A stretch of 64,000 nucleotides of DNA, from the IMG/VR virus record IMGVR_UViG_3300034039_000011, positions 1 through 64,000 of that record, one strand, 5' to 3'. The notes below the pieces were generated by a model. That model did not search any database, was not told the DNA's origin, and was given only the letters and a program-made list of their open reading frames with translations. Each line of letters starts with the position of its first letter. The first letter of the stretch is position 1. Shown here in pieces: positions 10,016 through 17,475 of the stretch. A program made the position numbers and the translations under genes. This stretch comes from a virus.

Positions 10016-10023
10016 CAAAAATA
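10016..10023 (-). promoter_or_regulatory. Host-type -7 box (TATTTTTG) before DNA polymerase
   Basis: On the - strand the sequence TATTTTTG fits the Bacteroidota sigma -7 consensus TAnnTTTG and lies about 23 bp before the polymerase ATG. A TTG occurs about 15 bases further upstream, closer than the usual ~19. Supported by similar boxes at 32422, 36089 and 36868. Confidence 0.4.
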
Positions 10024-10102
10024 TAAAAAAAATTAACACAATTAAGTTTAATCGAAAAAAAATATAAAGAATTTTAGATTAACTAAATGAGAGGTAATAA
10101 AA

Positions 10103-10456
10103 TTATATAATATGTATATACAATATATCTTTTATTGGGACAATTAATTTATTTCCATCAGAAAATTTTATTATAAATTCTCCAATATATCTTCCAGGTT
10201 TTGAAGTGTCTTTTTCACTAAAGGTATAACCAATATAAAATTCTTCATCCAATGAATCCGATTGTTTAATTTTTTGAAACAATTCACCACGTTTCATTCC
10301 CAAAACCTTTTTTCCAGTTTGGGCATCATACATATTAAAAAATATATCAGAATTTTGAATGTCATAATATAATTTTCTGAAATCATTTCTTCCATCATTG
10401 ACAAGTTCCAATTTGAGTATTGGCAATGTAGATTTTTGTTTTATATAAAAATCCAT
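10103..10456 (-). CDS. Small phage protein, probable beta-sandwich, unknown role
   Basis: A 117-residue protein with alternating hydrophobic strands and few helices. The C-terminal half (YIGEFIIKFSDGNKLIVPIK) has the look of small phage proteins with an immunoglobulin-like or baseplate-upper fold, in which a 'G(E/D)F.I.F.DG..L.VP' strand pair is common. No catalytic residues, signal peptide or membrane segment are seen. It lies downstream of a strong hairpin that separates it from the sulfotransferase, and upstream of the polymerase on the same strand. Function not recognised; a virion role is a guess. Confidence 0.5.
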   Translation of the reverse strand: MDFYIKQKSTLPILKLELVNDGRNDFRKLYYDIQNSDIFFNMYDAQTGKKVLGMKRGELFQKIKQSDSLDEEFYIGYTFSEKDTSKPGRYIGEFIIKFSDGNKLIVPIKDILYIHII

Positions 10457-10503
10457 TTTATATTTTATTTTAATATTTTATCCTCAATTATTAAATACCT
10501 TAA

Positions 10504-10539
10504 AAATTAAAATCCCACCAATTGGCGGGATTTTAATTT
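10504..10539 (-). terminator. Strong hairpin after sulfotransferase gene
   Basis: A perfect 13-bp stem (10504-10516 with 10527-10539) has GGG/CCC at the loop end and an A/T-rich base, with a 10-base loop that itself contains CCAATTGG. It lies about 50 bp past the sulfotransferase stop and ahead of the next - strand gene. Flanking A and T runs would let it act in both directions. Confidence 0.75.
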
Positions 10540-10592
10540 GTTTAAATTTTAGTATAACTTCCCAATTTCAGTTGGGTTGATAAATATCTTTC

Positions 10593-11426
10593 TTAAATCT
10601 GTTCATTTATCTTATTTTTTGCATATTCATTAACCCATGCAAATCTTGTATTTATTTTTTCAATTATATGGTCTGGAAATTTATGTTCATGTTTTACATA
10701 TTTAATTTCCCCTTCTTTAATTGTATGGGGGAATTTATAATTATAAAACATATCATATTCAACTGTGGTCTGTTTCAAATCGGAGAAATTATTTTTATCG
10801 TAATCAAATCTTTCAATTCCGAGAAATTTATGAATTTTATCCATTGTATCTTGGGTTCTGTTGGTTAATGACCAATAATCAATTATTAATATTCTGTCCT
10901 CATATCCCATTTCAATTGCATCATTTAATAACCAAACTGGTCTTGCAACAATTCCACCGTCATTTATAAACGCATCCACTCTTGCTGATAATGTGGTAAA
11001 ATTAACCCCACCAGCCTCATCCACATTTTCCATTAAAATTGTTTTTCTGTGTTGTCTTTCAATTGACCATAATATATCAATGGGATTTCTGTATGTCCAA
11101 ATAACTTTTGTTTCTTTATTGTCCATTATTTCATCCAATAACATTAAATGGGCTGTCCAACCTCTTGATTTGTCAAATATATATTTTTTCCCATCATAAT
11201 AACCCTTTAAAAAACCAAGCATTCCATTTTTCATATTATTATATAATGAAATTCTGTCATTTGTTTTAAAGGTGATATTATTTGAAAAATTTGTTCTCAT
11301 TGACAACAAAACATCCAATACTGGGGATGTTGATGTTGCATGAAAATTTGGATTCATATTTAAAATATTGCATAATAGAGTTGAACCGCTTCTTGGTAAT
11401 CCTGCAATTAATGTTAGTTTTTCCAT
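10593..11426 (-). CDS. Sulfotransferase family protein
   Basis: A 277-residue enzyme expected to transfer a sulfo group from PAPS to an acceptor. The 5'-phosphosulfate loop is at residues ~8-17 (AGLPRSGSTLLC) and the 3'-phosphate site at ~130-145 (WTYRNPIDILWSIERQHR), in the correct order and spacing for a cytosolic-type P-loop sulfotransferase. Length is normal for the family. The acceptor cannot be read; cell-surface glycan, phage glycan or a small molecule are possible. The gene stands alone between a terminator downstream and a ~200-bp divergent region upstream, suggesting its own promoter and a recently acquired accessory gene. No signal peptide, so it should act in the cytoplasm. Confidence 0.85.
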   Translation of the reverse strand: MEKLTLIAGLPRSGSTLLCNILNMNPNFHATSTSPVLDVLLSMRTNFSNNITFKTNDRISLYNNMKNGMLGFLKGYYDGKKYIFDKSRGWTAHLMLLDEIMDNKETKVIWTYRNPIDILWSIERQHRKTILMENVDEAGGVNFTTLSARVDAFINDGGIVARPVWLLNDAIEMGYEDRILIIDYWSLTNRTQDTMDKIHKFLGIERFDYDKNNFSDLKQTTVEYDMFYNYKFPHTIKEGEIKYVKHEHKFPDHIIEKINTRFAWVNEYAKNKINEQI

Positions 11427-11518
11427 TTAATAATTTTTTTTTATTTTATTATGTTTAAAGAAAAGATAAATATTATAAAAAAAATGTTATATTTTTTTGT
11501 ATTATTTCCAAATCATTT

Positions 11519-11536
11519 CTATTTATGTTATGAAAG
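11519..11536 (+). promoter_or_regulatory. Candidate late promoter motif
   Basis: CTATTTATGTTATGAAAG is nearly identical to CTATTTATATTATGGAAAG before the sheath gene. It sits ~94 bp before the ATG at 11630 in the 203-bp divergent region between the sulfotransferase and the + strand gene. The rest of that region holds a 5-bp hairpin (ATCGC/GCGAT, around 11577-11592) and long A/T runs. Confidence 0.45.
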
Positions 11537-11629
11537 AAAATTAAAACGTTTTAATTATCCCTGGGGATGTGAATAAATCGCTTAAATGCGATAAAATAAT
11601 AATAATAACAAATAAAAAAATTTAAAATT

Positions 11630-12031
11630 ATGTCAGTAATAATAAATGATAGTTTGGTAGGTCAAAAAATAAAAATTGATTCTTTTACTATTCATGGCAA
11701 AAAAGTTTATGATCAAGGAAGAGGAAAAAAGATGTTCCAAGCAACACCAAGACATCTTATAGTAGATGATCACACTTTATCAATTGCTAATTTTTCTGTT
11801 TTCAATTTTATGGATGCGCTTTATGCATTATTTGGTGGTGTTAACTTTAATGAAGGTTGGAATTTAGTTTTACCACACAAATCTAGTTTAAATGATTTAA
11901 TTAGCTTAGCAAGTTCAGGTCAGTATAATGAATTCATTTTAAAAATTAATAAAGATGAGAAAAATGTATTATTTGATATAAAAATTGATAACGTTCCATT
12001 TAGTGGTATAACAAACACATTGGCACTTTAA
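11630..12031 (+). CDS. Unknown phage protein, probably late-expressed
   Basis: A 133-residue protein with no motif I recognise. It is mixed alpha/beta, contains a basic N-terminal stretch (KIDSFTIHGKKVYDQGRGKK) and an Asn/Phe-rich middle. No signal peptide, membrane segment or cysteine is present. It is followed at once by a strong terminator, and preceded by a late-type promoter motif, so it appears to be a single-gene transcription unit. Strong expression of a small stand-alone protein would suit a minor capsid or DNA-binding role, but the sequence does not decide. Confidence 0.6.
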   Translation: MSVIINDSLVGQKIKIDSFTIHGKKVYDQGRGKKMFQATPRHLIVDDHTLSIANFSVFNFMDALYALFGGVNFNEGWNLVLPHKSSLNDLISLASSGQYNEFILKINKDEKNVLFDIKIDNVPFSGITNTLAL

Positions 12032-12046
12032 CAAACCTTAAACAAC

Positions 12047-12085
12047 AACCCACCCATAACAAATATTGTGGGTGGGTTTATTTTT
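12047..12085 (+). terminator. Rho-independent terminator
   Basis: A perfect 10-bp stem, AACCCACCCA (12047-12056) with TGGGTGGGTT (12069-12078), has a 12-base loop and is followed by TATTTTT. It lies 16 bp after the stop of the 133-residue protein and is one of the most GC-rich spots in the region. Confidence 0.9.
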
Positions 12086-12121
12086 AATAAAAAATAACCA
12101 ACCAATAAAAACTGTTTAAAT

Positions 12122-12343
12122 ATGCAAGTTTTATTTGATTATAGAAAAGAGGAAAAGGTTATCACAACACAAAAGGGTGATAAAATTGTGAAAGTTATAA
12201 GAAGAGGACCAAGAGGTATTGTAGCAAGAGTTATTGGTTACGGTATTATTGTAATTTATGATAAGACTGAAGCTGATGATCACATGAACGATACTGAAGA
12301 ACAGCTATTAACAGCACTCATTTCAAAAATTGATGCTATTTAA
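12122..12343 (+). CDS. Small unknown protein
   Basis: A 73-residue protein with a short basic central part (VKVIRRGPRGIVARVIG) and an acidic C-terminal helix ending ALISKIDAI. The composition, strands followed by a helix, could fit a small nucleic-acid-binding or regulatory protein, but no family is recognised. It starts 37 bp past the terminator and its last four bases overlap the end of the convergent glutaredoxin gene. No clear promoter is visible in the short leader. Confidence 0.5.
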   Translation: MQVLFDYRKEEKVITTQKGDKIVKVIRRGPRGIVARVIGYGIIVIYDKTEADDHMNDTEEQLLTALISKIDAI

Positions 12344-12609
12344 TTTTTATTCATAAATTCCATTATCAATTTAAATGCCTGATCAATTGTTTTAAACGAT
12401 TTATCAGGTGCCAACAGATGTTTTTTGTTTATTAAAATCATAGGAACATAATCATTACCGCTAATTTTTGTCAATTTTTCAAATTCTTCTTCATTTTTTT
12501 CATCAGATACATCAACATCATAATATTCAATTCCTTCATTTTCCAATTTACTTTTTAGTTTTTTACAATATACACAATCTGGCATTGTATAAATTCTAAT
12601 CTCTTTCAT
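12340..12609 (-). CDS. Glutaredoxin-like thiol-disulfide protein
   Basis: An 89-residue thioredoxin-fold protein. The CVYC redox pair is at residues 12-15 in the context YTMPDCVYCKKLKSKL, typical of glutaredoxin, and the cis-proline loop is near residue 56 (YVPMILIN). The length is right for a single-domain glutaredoxin. Phages often carry one as electron donor for ribonucleotide reductase; no reductase is in this window, so that partner is inferred. It lies 12 bp downstream of the SNF2 helicase gene on the same strand, so the two are probably co-transcribed. Confidence 0.88.
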   Translation of the reverse strand: MKEIRIYTMPDCVYCKKLKSKLENEGIEYYDVDVSDEKNEEEFEKLTKISGNDYVPMILINKKHLLAPDKSFKTIDQAFKLIMEFMNKN

Positions 12610-12621
12610 ATCTTAATTTTT

Positions 12622-15327
12622 TTAACCAAAATTATTTTTTAATATATAATCTAAAATATATTCAGATTCAGAATAAGAATTTTTATTTTCTGATAGAATA
12701 GTATTTATAATATCTTTTTTATTTTTTAACACATTCCACATTATTTCGCTCACGGTATTAACAAACAGTTGGTATTTTACAATTGTTCGTTTTGTTTGAC
12801 CAATTCTATAACATCTATCTTCTGCTTGTTCATTATTACCAGTAACCCAATCAAAAGAATTAAAAATTACATAATTTGATTTTGTTAATGTAATTCCCAC
12901 TCCAGCAGAAATAATATTTCCGATAAACACTTTTATTTTATCATTATTTTGAAATTCATCAACACTTATTTGTTTATCCTTATCAGACATCCCCCCATAA
13001 TGTATAACGCTTTTATTTCCGAAATGCTCATGCAATTCCATTAATTCATCCGTAAATGTGGTAAATATAACAACTTTATTTCCATTTTCAATAATTTCAT
13101 TTACATCTTCTATTGTATATGGGATATTTTCCATTGCAATAAATTTCCTTAATAATGTAAGTTCCACCAATTCTCTTCTTGGTCTCCCTCTCTTTTTTTC
13201 TTCCCTTCTTTTTTCCAAATAATCTTCCCACAAATTTTCATATTCAAGCCTTTTCTCTTGTGTTAATTCATGATATTGTGGCATTATTATTTTTTCTGGC
13301 AAATCAATAACCTCATCTTTTAATCTTCTAAGCAAAACATTTTTTGTTTTTCTTGAAAGTTCATCAAGATTTGATGCTCCATTTGTTATCCATATTGTTT
13401 TCTTCTTTCCGCTTTTTAAACGTTTATTTATTTTTTTTGCATCACAATATCTTTTAACATAAAAATCCCATCTGTCAGCCACAGGATGTCTTATTAATTT
13501 TAATAAATTATAAAAATCAATTGGTCTGTTAACAATTGGGGTTCCAGTCAACAACCACACCCTTTCAATTCCATGATTTAATATTATATCGCTTAATATT
13601 TTTGCACGTATTGATTTATAATTTTTAAGATAATGTGCTTCATCAATAATAACCAAATCAAATTTGCTATTAACAATTTGTTTGTTATTCTCAATTAATA
13701 TCCCTTCTTCATTTCTTATCCCATTCCCTATTGTGTGGAAGTTTTTAAGAATATCATAATTTATTATTGTGAATCTGCTACTATCCCATTTTCTTCCATT
13801 AACAATAACCACATTATCATCAAAATTTTTTATTTCACGTTCCCAATTTATTTTTACAGATGATGGACATACAATTAGAACTTTTTTTGCATTTATTTCC
13901 AATGCCGATATTATGGCTTGATATGTATTATGTGTAACAATCCCACCTTTTGTTACAAATAAATGAGATTTTGAATCCAATAAATAACAAACGCTTTCAT
14001 TCATCCCTACATATTCAATATCAACAATATATTTTTCATATTTTGAATTTAAATGTTTATGTTTTAAATAAAAAAATAAATCCATATCAATTGACATGGG
14101 TATTATTTCTTCTGGAAATATAAGGCTTAATTTATAATAATCATTTTCTTTTATATATTCCCCAACACCACCCAAAGATTGTGTAACCTCAATTATATCT
14201 TTTGCCAAATTTATATATTTGGTTTTATAAATAATTTTTAAATATTCATCCAATTCCAATTCAACATTGTTGTCAAATAATCCTTTTAATAAAGAAATTC
14301 TATCATATATGGAAGAATATTTGTATTCATTTTTTATTTCTTTATTTTTTAAATTTGGTTTGTCCTTGTAATATGTTTCTGATAAAATTTTCCCATATAA
14401 ATAAGGGTCTGTAATTAACGCTTTATTATTTTTAAATTCAATTGGTTTTGGCAATTGTATTTTCCATATATATTCATCATTTATTTTATAATATGTTTTT
14501 ATTTTTTCACCATCAACATTTATTTCATTATCTTTATCACATAATTGTTTTGTGGTTAAAAACAACTCTTTATTATCATCTCTTTTAATAACCTTCCATA
14601 AATGGTCATCCGTAACGGTTAATGACGTATTATCATTAAATTTTACCTTATATAACTTTCTTTTATCCTCATTATATATAACTTTTTTAACCTTTACTGG
14701 TTCACCATTTTCATCAATTAAAAAATCACCAACTTTAATATCCTTTGATTTCACAATTCCATTTGGTGTATAAACATATTCATTTAAACCAATACATTTT
14801 CCCAATCCCATATCATCTGATAATATGCAACCTTTTCTTGAAACCAAAAATTTTATTCCTTCCTCTTGATGTTTAAATGGTTTTCTTTTTAATTTATCCA
14901 ATTTTTCATATTTTGAAAAATCTATATCTATTTCTACATTATCAAAAAACAAATCGTCCACCAATTGGGTTTTTGGTAACCAAAACAATTCGGAATTTTT
15001 TTGATTTTTTGTTAATTTTCCAATAACATGATAAGAATTTTCATTTTCAGCCAAAAATTTTTCCACCAGCATTTTTTTGGGAACAAATCCCAAATTATAT
15101 TTTTCTTTGAAATGTTCACCAAGATATGGGGTAATTTCAATTATTTTATTTATTGTTTCGGGTTCTTTATTATAATTGTTTATTATATAATCAATTTGTT
15201 TTGTTGTTAAACTTTTTCTTTTCAATACCTCAACATCATATTTTAATTTTTTTAAATATGGATTATTTCCATTATAATTTAACAACAAATTATATGCTTC
15301 TATATATTTTAGCTCTTTGTCTAACAC
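12622..15327 (-). CDS. SNF2-family DNA helicase/translocase with intein in Walker A
   Basis: A 901-residue superfamily 2 ATPase of which 290 residues are an intein, leaving ~611. Motif I is split: DDMGLGK at 171-177 joins to Thr468 after splicing. Further motifs: DEAH near 559-563 (IIDEAHYLKN), motif III (LLTGTPIVNRP), motif V (ISAGVGITLT) and motif VI (QAEDRCYRIGQT), the last being the SNF2 signature. In phages such proteins act in replication, recombination or fork restart, similar in role to T4 UvsW. The start is GTG at 15327: an in-frame stop lies directly upstream and the next Met is about 85 residues in. The N-terminal ~150 residues are not recognised. Confidence 0.92.
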   Translation of the reverse strand: MLDKELKYIEAYNLLLNYNGNNPYLKKLKYDVEVLKRKSLTTKQIDYIINNYNKEPETINKIIEITPYLGEHFKEKYNLGFVPKKMLVEKFLAENENSYHVIGKLTKNQKNSELFWLPKTQLVDDLFFDNVEIDIDFSKYEKLDKLKRKPFKHQEEGIKFLVSRKGCILSDDMGLGKCIGLNEYVYTPNGIVKSKDIKVGDFLIDENGEPVKVKKVIYNEDKRKLYKVKFNDNTSLTVTDDHLWKVIKRDDNKELFLTTKQLCDKDNEINVDGEKIKTYYKINDEYIWKIQLPKPIEFKNNKALITDPYLYGKILSETYYKDKPNLKNKEIKNEYKYSSIYDRISLLKGLFDNNVELELDEYLKIIYKTKYINLAKDIIEVTQSLGGVGEYIKENDYYKLSLIFPEEIIPMSIDMDLFFYLKHKHLNSKYEKYIVDIEYVGMNESVCYLLDSKSHLFVTKGGIVTHNTYQAIISALEINAKKVLIVCPSSVKINWEREIKNFDDNVVIVNGRKWDSSRFTIINYDILKNFHTIGNGIRNEEGILIENNKQIVNSKFDLVIIDEAHYLKNYKSIRAKILSDIILNHGIERVWLLTGTPIVNRPIDFYNLLKLIRHPVADRWDFYVKRYCDAKKINKRLKSGKKKTIWITNGASNLDELSRKTKNVLLRRLKDEVIDLPEKIIMPQYHELTQEKRLEYENLWEDYLEKRREEKKRGRPRRELVELTLLRKFIAMENIPYTIEDVNEIIENGNKVVIFTTFTDELMELHEHFGNKSVIHYGGMSDKDKQISVDEFQNNDKIKVFIGNIISAGVGITLTKSNYVIFNSFDWVTGNNEQAEDRCYRIGQTKRTIVKYQLFVNTVSEIMWNVLKNKKDIINTILSENKNSYSESEYILDYILKNNFG
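13927..14796 (-). other. Intein in SNF2 helicase
   Basis: Residues 178-467 of the helicase. It starts with Cys (CIGLNEYVYTPNG), carries block B with His-Leu-Trp (TDDHLWKV), a Cys in block F (SVCYLLDS) and ends GIVTHN before Thr468. The insertion is exactly between Lys and Thr of the P-loop. The middle has degenerate endonuclease motifs: DPYLYGKILSET in place of a 'DPYLLGLLLGDG' type motif, and LLKGLFDNNVE in place of 'LLRGLMDTDG'. The acidic catalytic positions appear altered, so homing activity is probably lost while splicing residues are kept. Confidence 0.9.
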
Positions 15328-15363
15328 TTAAAAAATATAAATATATTTATTCCTTTGTTAAAA

Positions 15364-15380
15364 CTATTTATTATATGAGG
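15364..15380 (+). promoter_or_regulatory. Candidate late promoter motif
   Basis: CTATTTATTATATGAGG lies ~48 bp before the ATG at 15428, in the 100-bp divergent region with the SNF2 gene. It matches the motif before the sheath gene (CTATTTATATTATGGA) apart from a small shift. On the other strand TATATTTA at about 15339-15346 is a near match to the host -7 box for the SNF2 gene. Confidence 0.4.
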
Positions 15381-15427
15381 ATTTGTATTATATATTATAC
15401 AATAATAAAATTACCAAAAAAATATAA

Positions 15428-15940
15428 ATGAATAAAAAATTACCCATAAAACGATTAAATAAATTTTATTCTGAAGAGGATTATAAATTGGATATTGAGA
15501 TGGGTATGGAAGCTCTTGGTGATTCCAATTTTACCGTAATATTGTTTAGGGTTGATTATGATAGAACCGAAAGTGATGATTTGTATGGTGAATCTCCAAG
15601 AAACGGAATATCATTTTATCCCCCAGTTGAAATTACGGTATTTCCTTCAATATCAGAAGCTGAAAATAAAGCATACAATGAAAATGCTGGTTCATTAAGA
15701 TATATGCAAGATGGTAAATTGGAATTTTATGTATATGAAACGGAACTTCAAATGAGAAATGTTGATATTAAATATGGGGATTATATCGGTTATCAAATTG
15801 ATGAGGATAGAATTAAATATTTTGTTGTAACAAATGATGGCAAAATAAATTATGATGATGAAAAAACAATAATGGGATATAAACATACTTATAGAAAAAT
15901 AACATGTGCAATTGCAGATGAAAACGAATTTAACGGTTAA
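15428..15940 (+). CDS. Conserved-looking virion protein of the head-tail region
   Basis: A 170-residue protein. The opening (KFYSEEDYKLDIEMGMEAL, then NFTVILFRVDYDRTESDDLYGE) is a pattern I associate with a virion structural protein of uncultured T4-like phages, usually next to neck and tail-completion genes. A 'PPVEITVF' strand and a C-terminal domain with IKYGDYIGYQIDED follow. The start is supported by the late-type motif upstream, and it sits 2 bp before the next gene, so the two are co-expressed. Its role is most likely head completion or tail attachment, by position only. Confidence 0.55.
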   Translation: MNKKLPIKRLNKFYSEEDYKLDIEMGMEALGDSNFTVILFRVDYDRTESDDLYGESPRNGISFYPPVEITVFPSISEAENKAYNENAGSLRYMQDGKLEFYVYETELQMRNVDIKYGDYIGYQIDEDRIKYFVVTNDGKINYDDEKTIMGYKHTYRKITCAIADENEFNG

Positions 15941-15942
15941 AT

Positions 15943-16977
15943 ATGGGTTTACCAAAAGGATATTTAAAACATATGATGTTAAAAAAGTCCCCACAGGGGA
16001 ATGAGAAAAGATATGAATTTTTTAAAAATATACAAAAGAATGTCGGTCATTTACCAAAAGGGGTGTTATATGAAGATATTGATTCATCGTTCATAAATTT
16101 TGCCAATGAAAACTTTACCATTTTAATTGATGGAGAAAAAATACCAGTAATTTTTTTAACAATTCAAAGATGGAATGAATTTAAAAAGACTTGGTCATTT
16201 TCAGATAAAGATAAAAACATAAAATTACCATTCGTTACCATAACACGAAAACCCGATATTCAATTTGGAACTGCACATGCTGGTAATTGGAATATACCCC
16301 ATAATGAACAATATACATATGTAAAAGTTCCTGTTAATAAAGATGGGAGAGAAGGAATTGATATATATAAAATACCACAACCAATACCAGTAGATATTAC
16401 TTATGAGGTGAGATTTTTCTGCAATAAGATGAAAGATTTAAATAAAATTTATTTAAAAATACATAACTTATTTAAGAGCAGACAATATTATATATCCCCA
16501 AATAATCATTTTATGCCAGTTGTTCTTGAAAACATTGGTGATGAAAGTACAATTAGCAATTTTGAAGATAGAAGATATTATGTTCAACTATTTGAAATGA
16601 AAGTTTTGGGATATATTTTGGATGAAAATGATTTTATTGTTGAACCTGCTGTTACACGTGGAATTATTTTAAATGAATTATATACAGACAATGATGTGAT
16701 AAATGTTAAGGTTGATACGGATAAAGAAAATAGAACATTTACATATAATATATTATTTAAACCTTTATCCAAAAATTGGATTGAAATAGACCCAGATATT
16801 GATGGGCAAGTTTTAACCGTAAACAAAATATCAAACATATATTCTTATGATATTTACCTAAATGGTGTTAAAGTTACCGAACCATTTAATTTTACAGCTG
16901 ATGACATTATAAAAATAAACATAACAAGAGACGCAAACATTGAATCCAAAATAATTATTAATGGTATTATAATTTAA
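15943..16977 (+). CDS. Probable tail completion / sheath terminator protein (gp15-like)
   Basis: A 344-residue protein. Residues ~55-75 (KIPVIFLTIQRWNEFKKTW) and ~135-160 (IPVDITYEVRFFCNKMKDLN, then a helix) match in order and type the T4 gp15 layout: a strand ending in an aromatic helix, a 'YEL..FTRYEDDMFQI'-like segment, and later 'RRYYVQLFEMKVLGYILDE', like the RR-x-x-W strand of gp15. gp15 caps the contractile tail and joins it to the neck. The C-terminal ~100 residues, after TRGIIL, form an extra beta domain absent from T4 gp15. The assignment is by motif order, not by alignment. Confidence 0.5.
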   Translation: MGLPKGYLKHMMLKKSPQGNEKRYEFFKNIQKNVGHLPKGVLYEDIDSSFINFANENFTILIDGEKIPVIFLTIQRWNEFKKTWSFSDKDKNIKLPFVTITRKPDIQFGTAHAGNWNIPHNEQYTYVKVPVNKDGREGIDIYKIPQPIPVDITYEVRFFCNKMKDLNKIYLKIHNLFKSRQYYISPNNHFMPVVLENIGDESTISNFEDRRYYVQLFEMKVLGYILDENDFIVEPAVTRGIILNELYTDNDVINVKVDTDKENRTFTYNILFKPLSKNWIEIDPDIDGQVLTVNKISNIYSYDIYLNGVKVTEPFNFTADDIIKINITRDANIESKIIINGIII

Positions 16978-16982
16978 ATGTA

Positions 16983-17378
16983 ATGAGTTGTAATTCAAAC
17001 CCCAAAAATATAAATAAAACTTTTATTGTTGAGCGTGTAGATAATGATGAAGATTTAATACAAATAAGTGCTTGTACAGCCACTTATACAAATAAAATTC
17101 ATTCTTGTTATGATGACACTGAAATTATATTAAGCGGTGATGTTATAACCAATAAAAACATATTGCCAACAGAAGATAATACTTTTACCATTGGTTCTTC
17201 CAATTTAAGATTTAGAAAAATAAATTCTGTTGAAGGTGAAGTTACCGTTTTTAAAGTTACATCATCAATAGAAACTCCCTCATTAGATTTGGGTTATGAT
17301 AATAATGGCGAACATAGGATAATAACAGCTAACAATTCAATAATACAAGATGATATTTTAAGCGGGGGAACTTTTTAA
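16983..17378 (+). CDS. Small fibre-like structural protein
   Basis: A 131-residue protein beginning 5 bp after the preceding gene (the ATG at 16983 follows an earlier ATG-TAA). It has the motif NTFTIGSSNLRFRKIN near residues 66-81, a beta-prism style repeat found in many phage fibre proteins ('..IGS...RF..I'). The N-terminal third has three Cys (ISACTATY, HSCYDD, and one at residue 3). It ends with SGGTF, close to the C-terminal DGGTY of the next fibre protein. It is probably a fibre adaptor or accessory. Confidence 0.55.
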   Translation: MSCNSNPKNINKTFIVERVDNDEDLIQISACTATYTNKIHSCYDDTEIILSGDVITNKNILPTEDNTFTIGSSNLRFRKINSVEGEVTVFKVTSSIETPSLDLGYDNNGEHRIITANNSIIQDDILSGGTF

Positions 17379-17387
17379 AATGATATA

Positions 17388-17415
17388 ATTAAAATATTGT
17401 TTTAATATTTTTTTT
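17388..17415 (+). terminator. Weak A/T-only hairpin with T run
   Basis: ATTAAAA (17388-17394) pairs with TTTTAAT (17400-17406) and is followed by a run of T. There is no GC pair in the stem, so termination would be weak. Confidence 0.3.
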
Positions 17416-17433
17416 GATATTTAATAATAGGTG
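17416..17433 (+). promoter_or_regulatory. Candidate late promoter motif
   Basis: GATATTTAATAATAGGTGA lies ~43 bp before the ATG at 17476 and resembles GGATATTTATATTGTAGGTG before the gp25 gene. It would let the fibre block be transcribed apart from the upstream head-tail genes. Confidence 0.35.
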
Positions 17434-17475
17434 ATAGAAATAAAAAAATAACATTGTTAATATAAGTTAATAAAA

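Noticed and set aside
12047-12085. Terminator as a relic of the IS605-type left end
   Set aside because: Both have the CCCACCCA/TGGGTGGG stem, but loop and flanks differ and the T run and position fit a simple terminator; chance similarity is likely.
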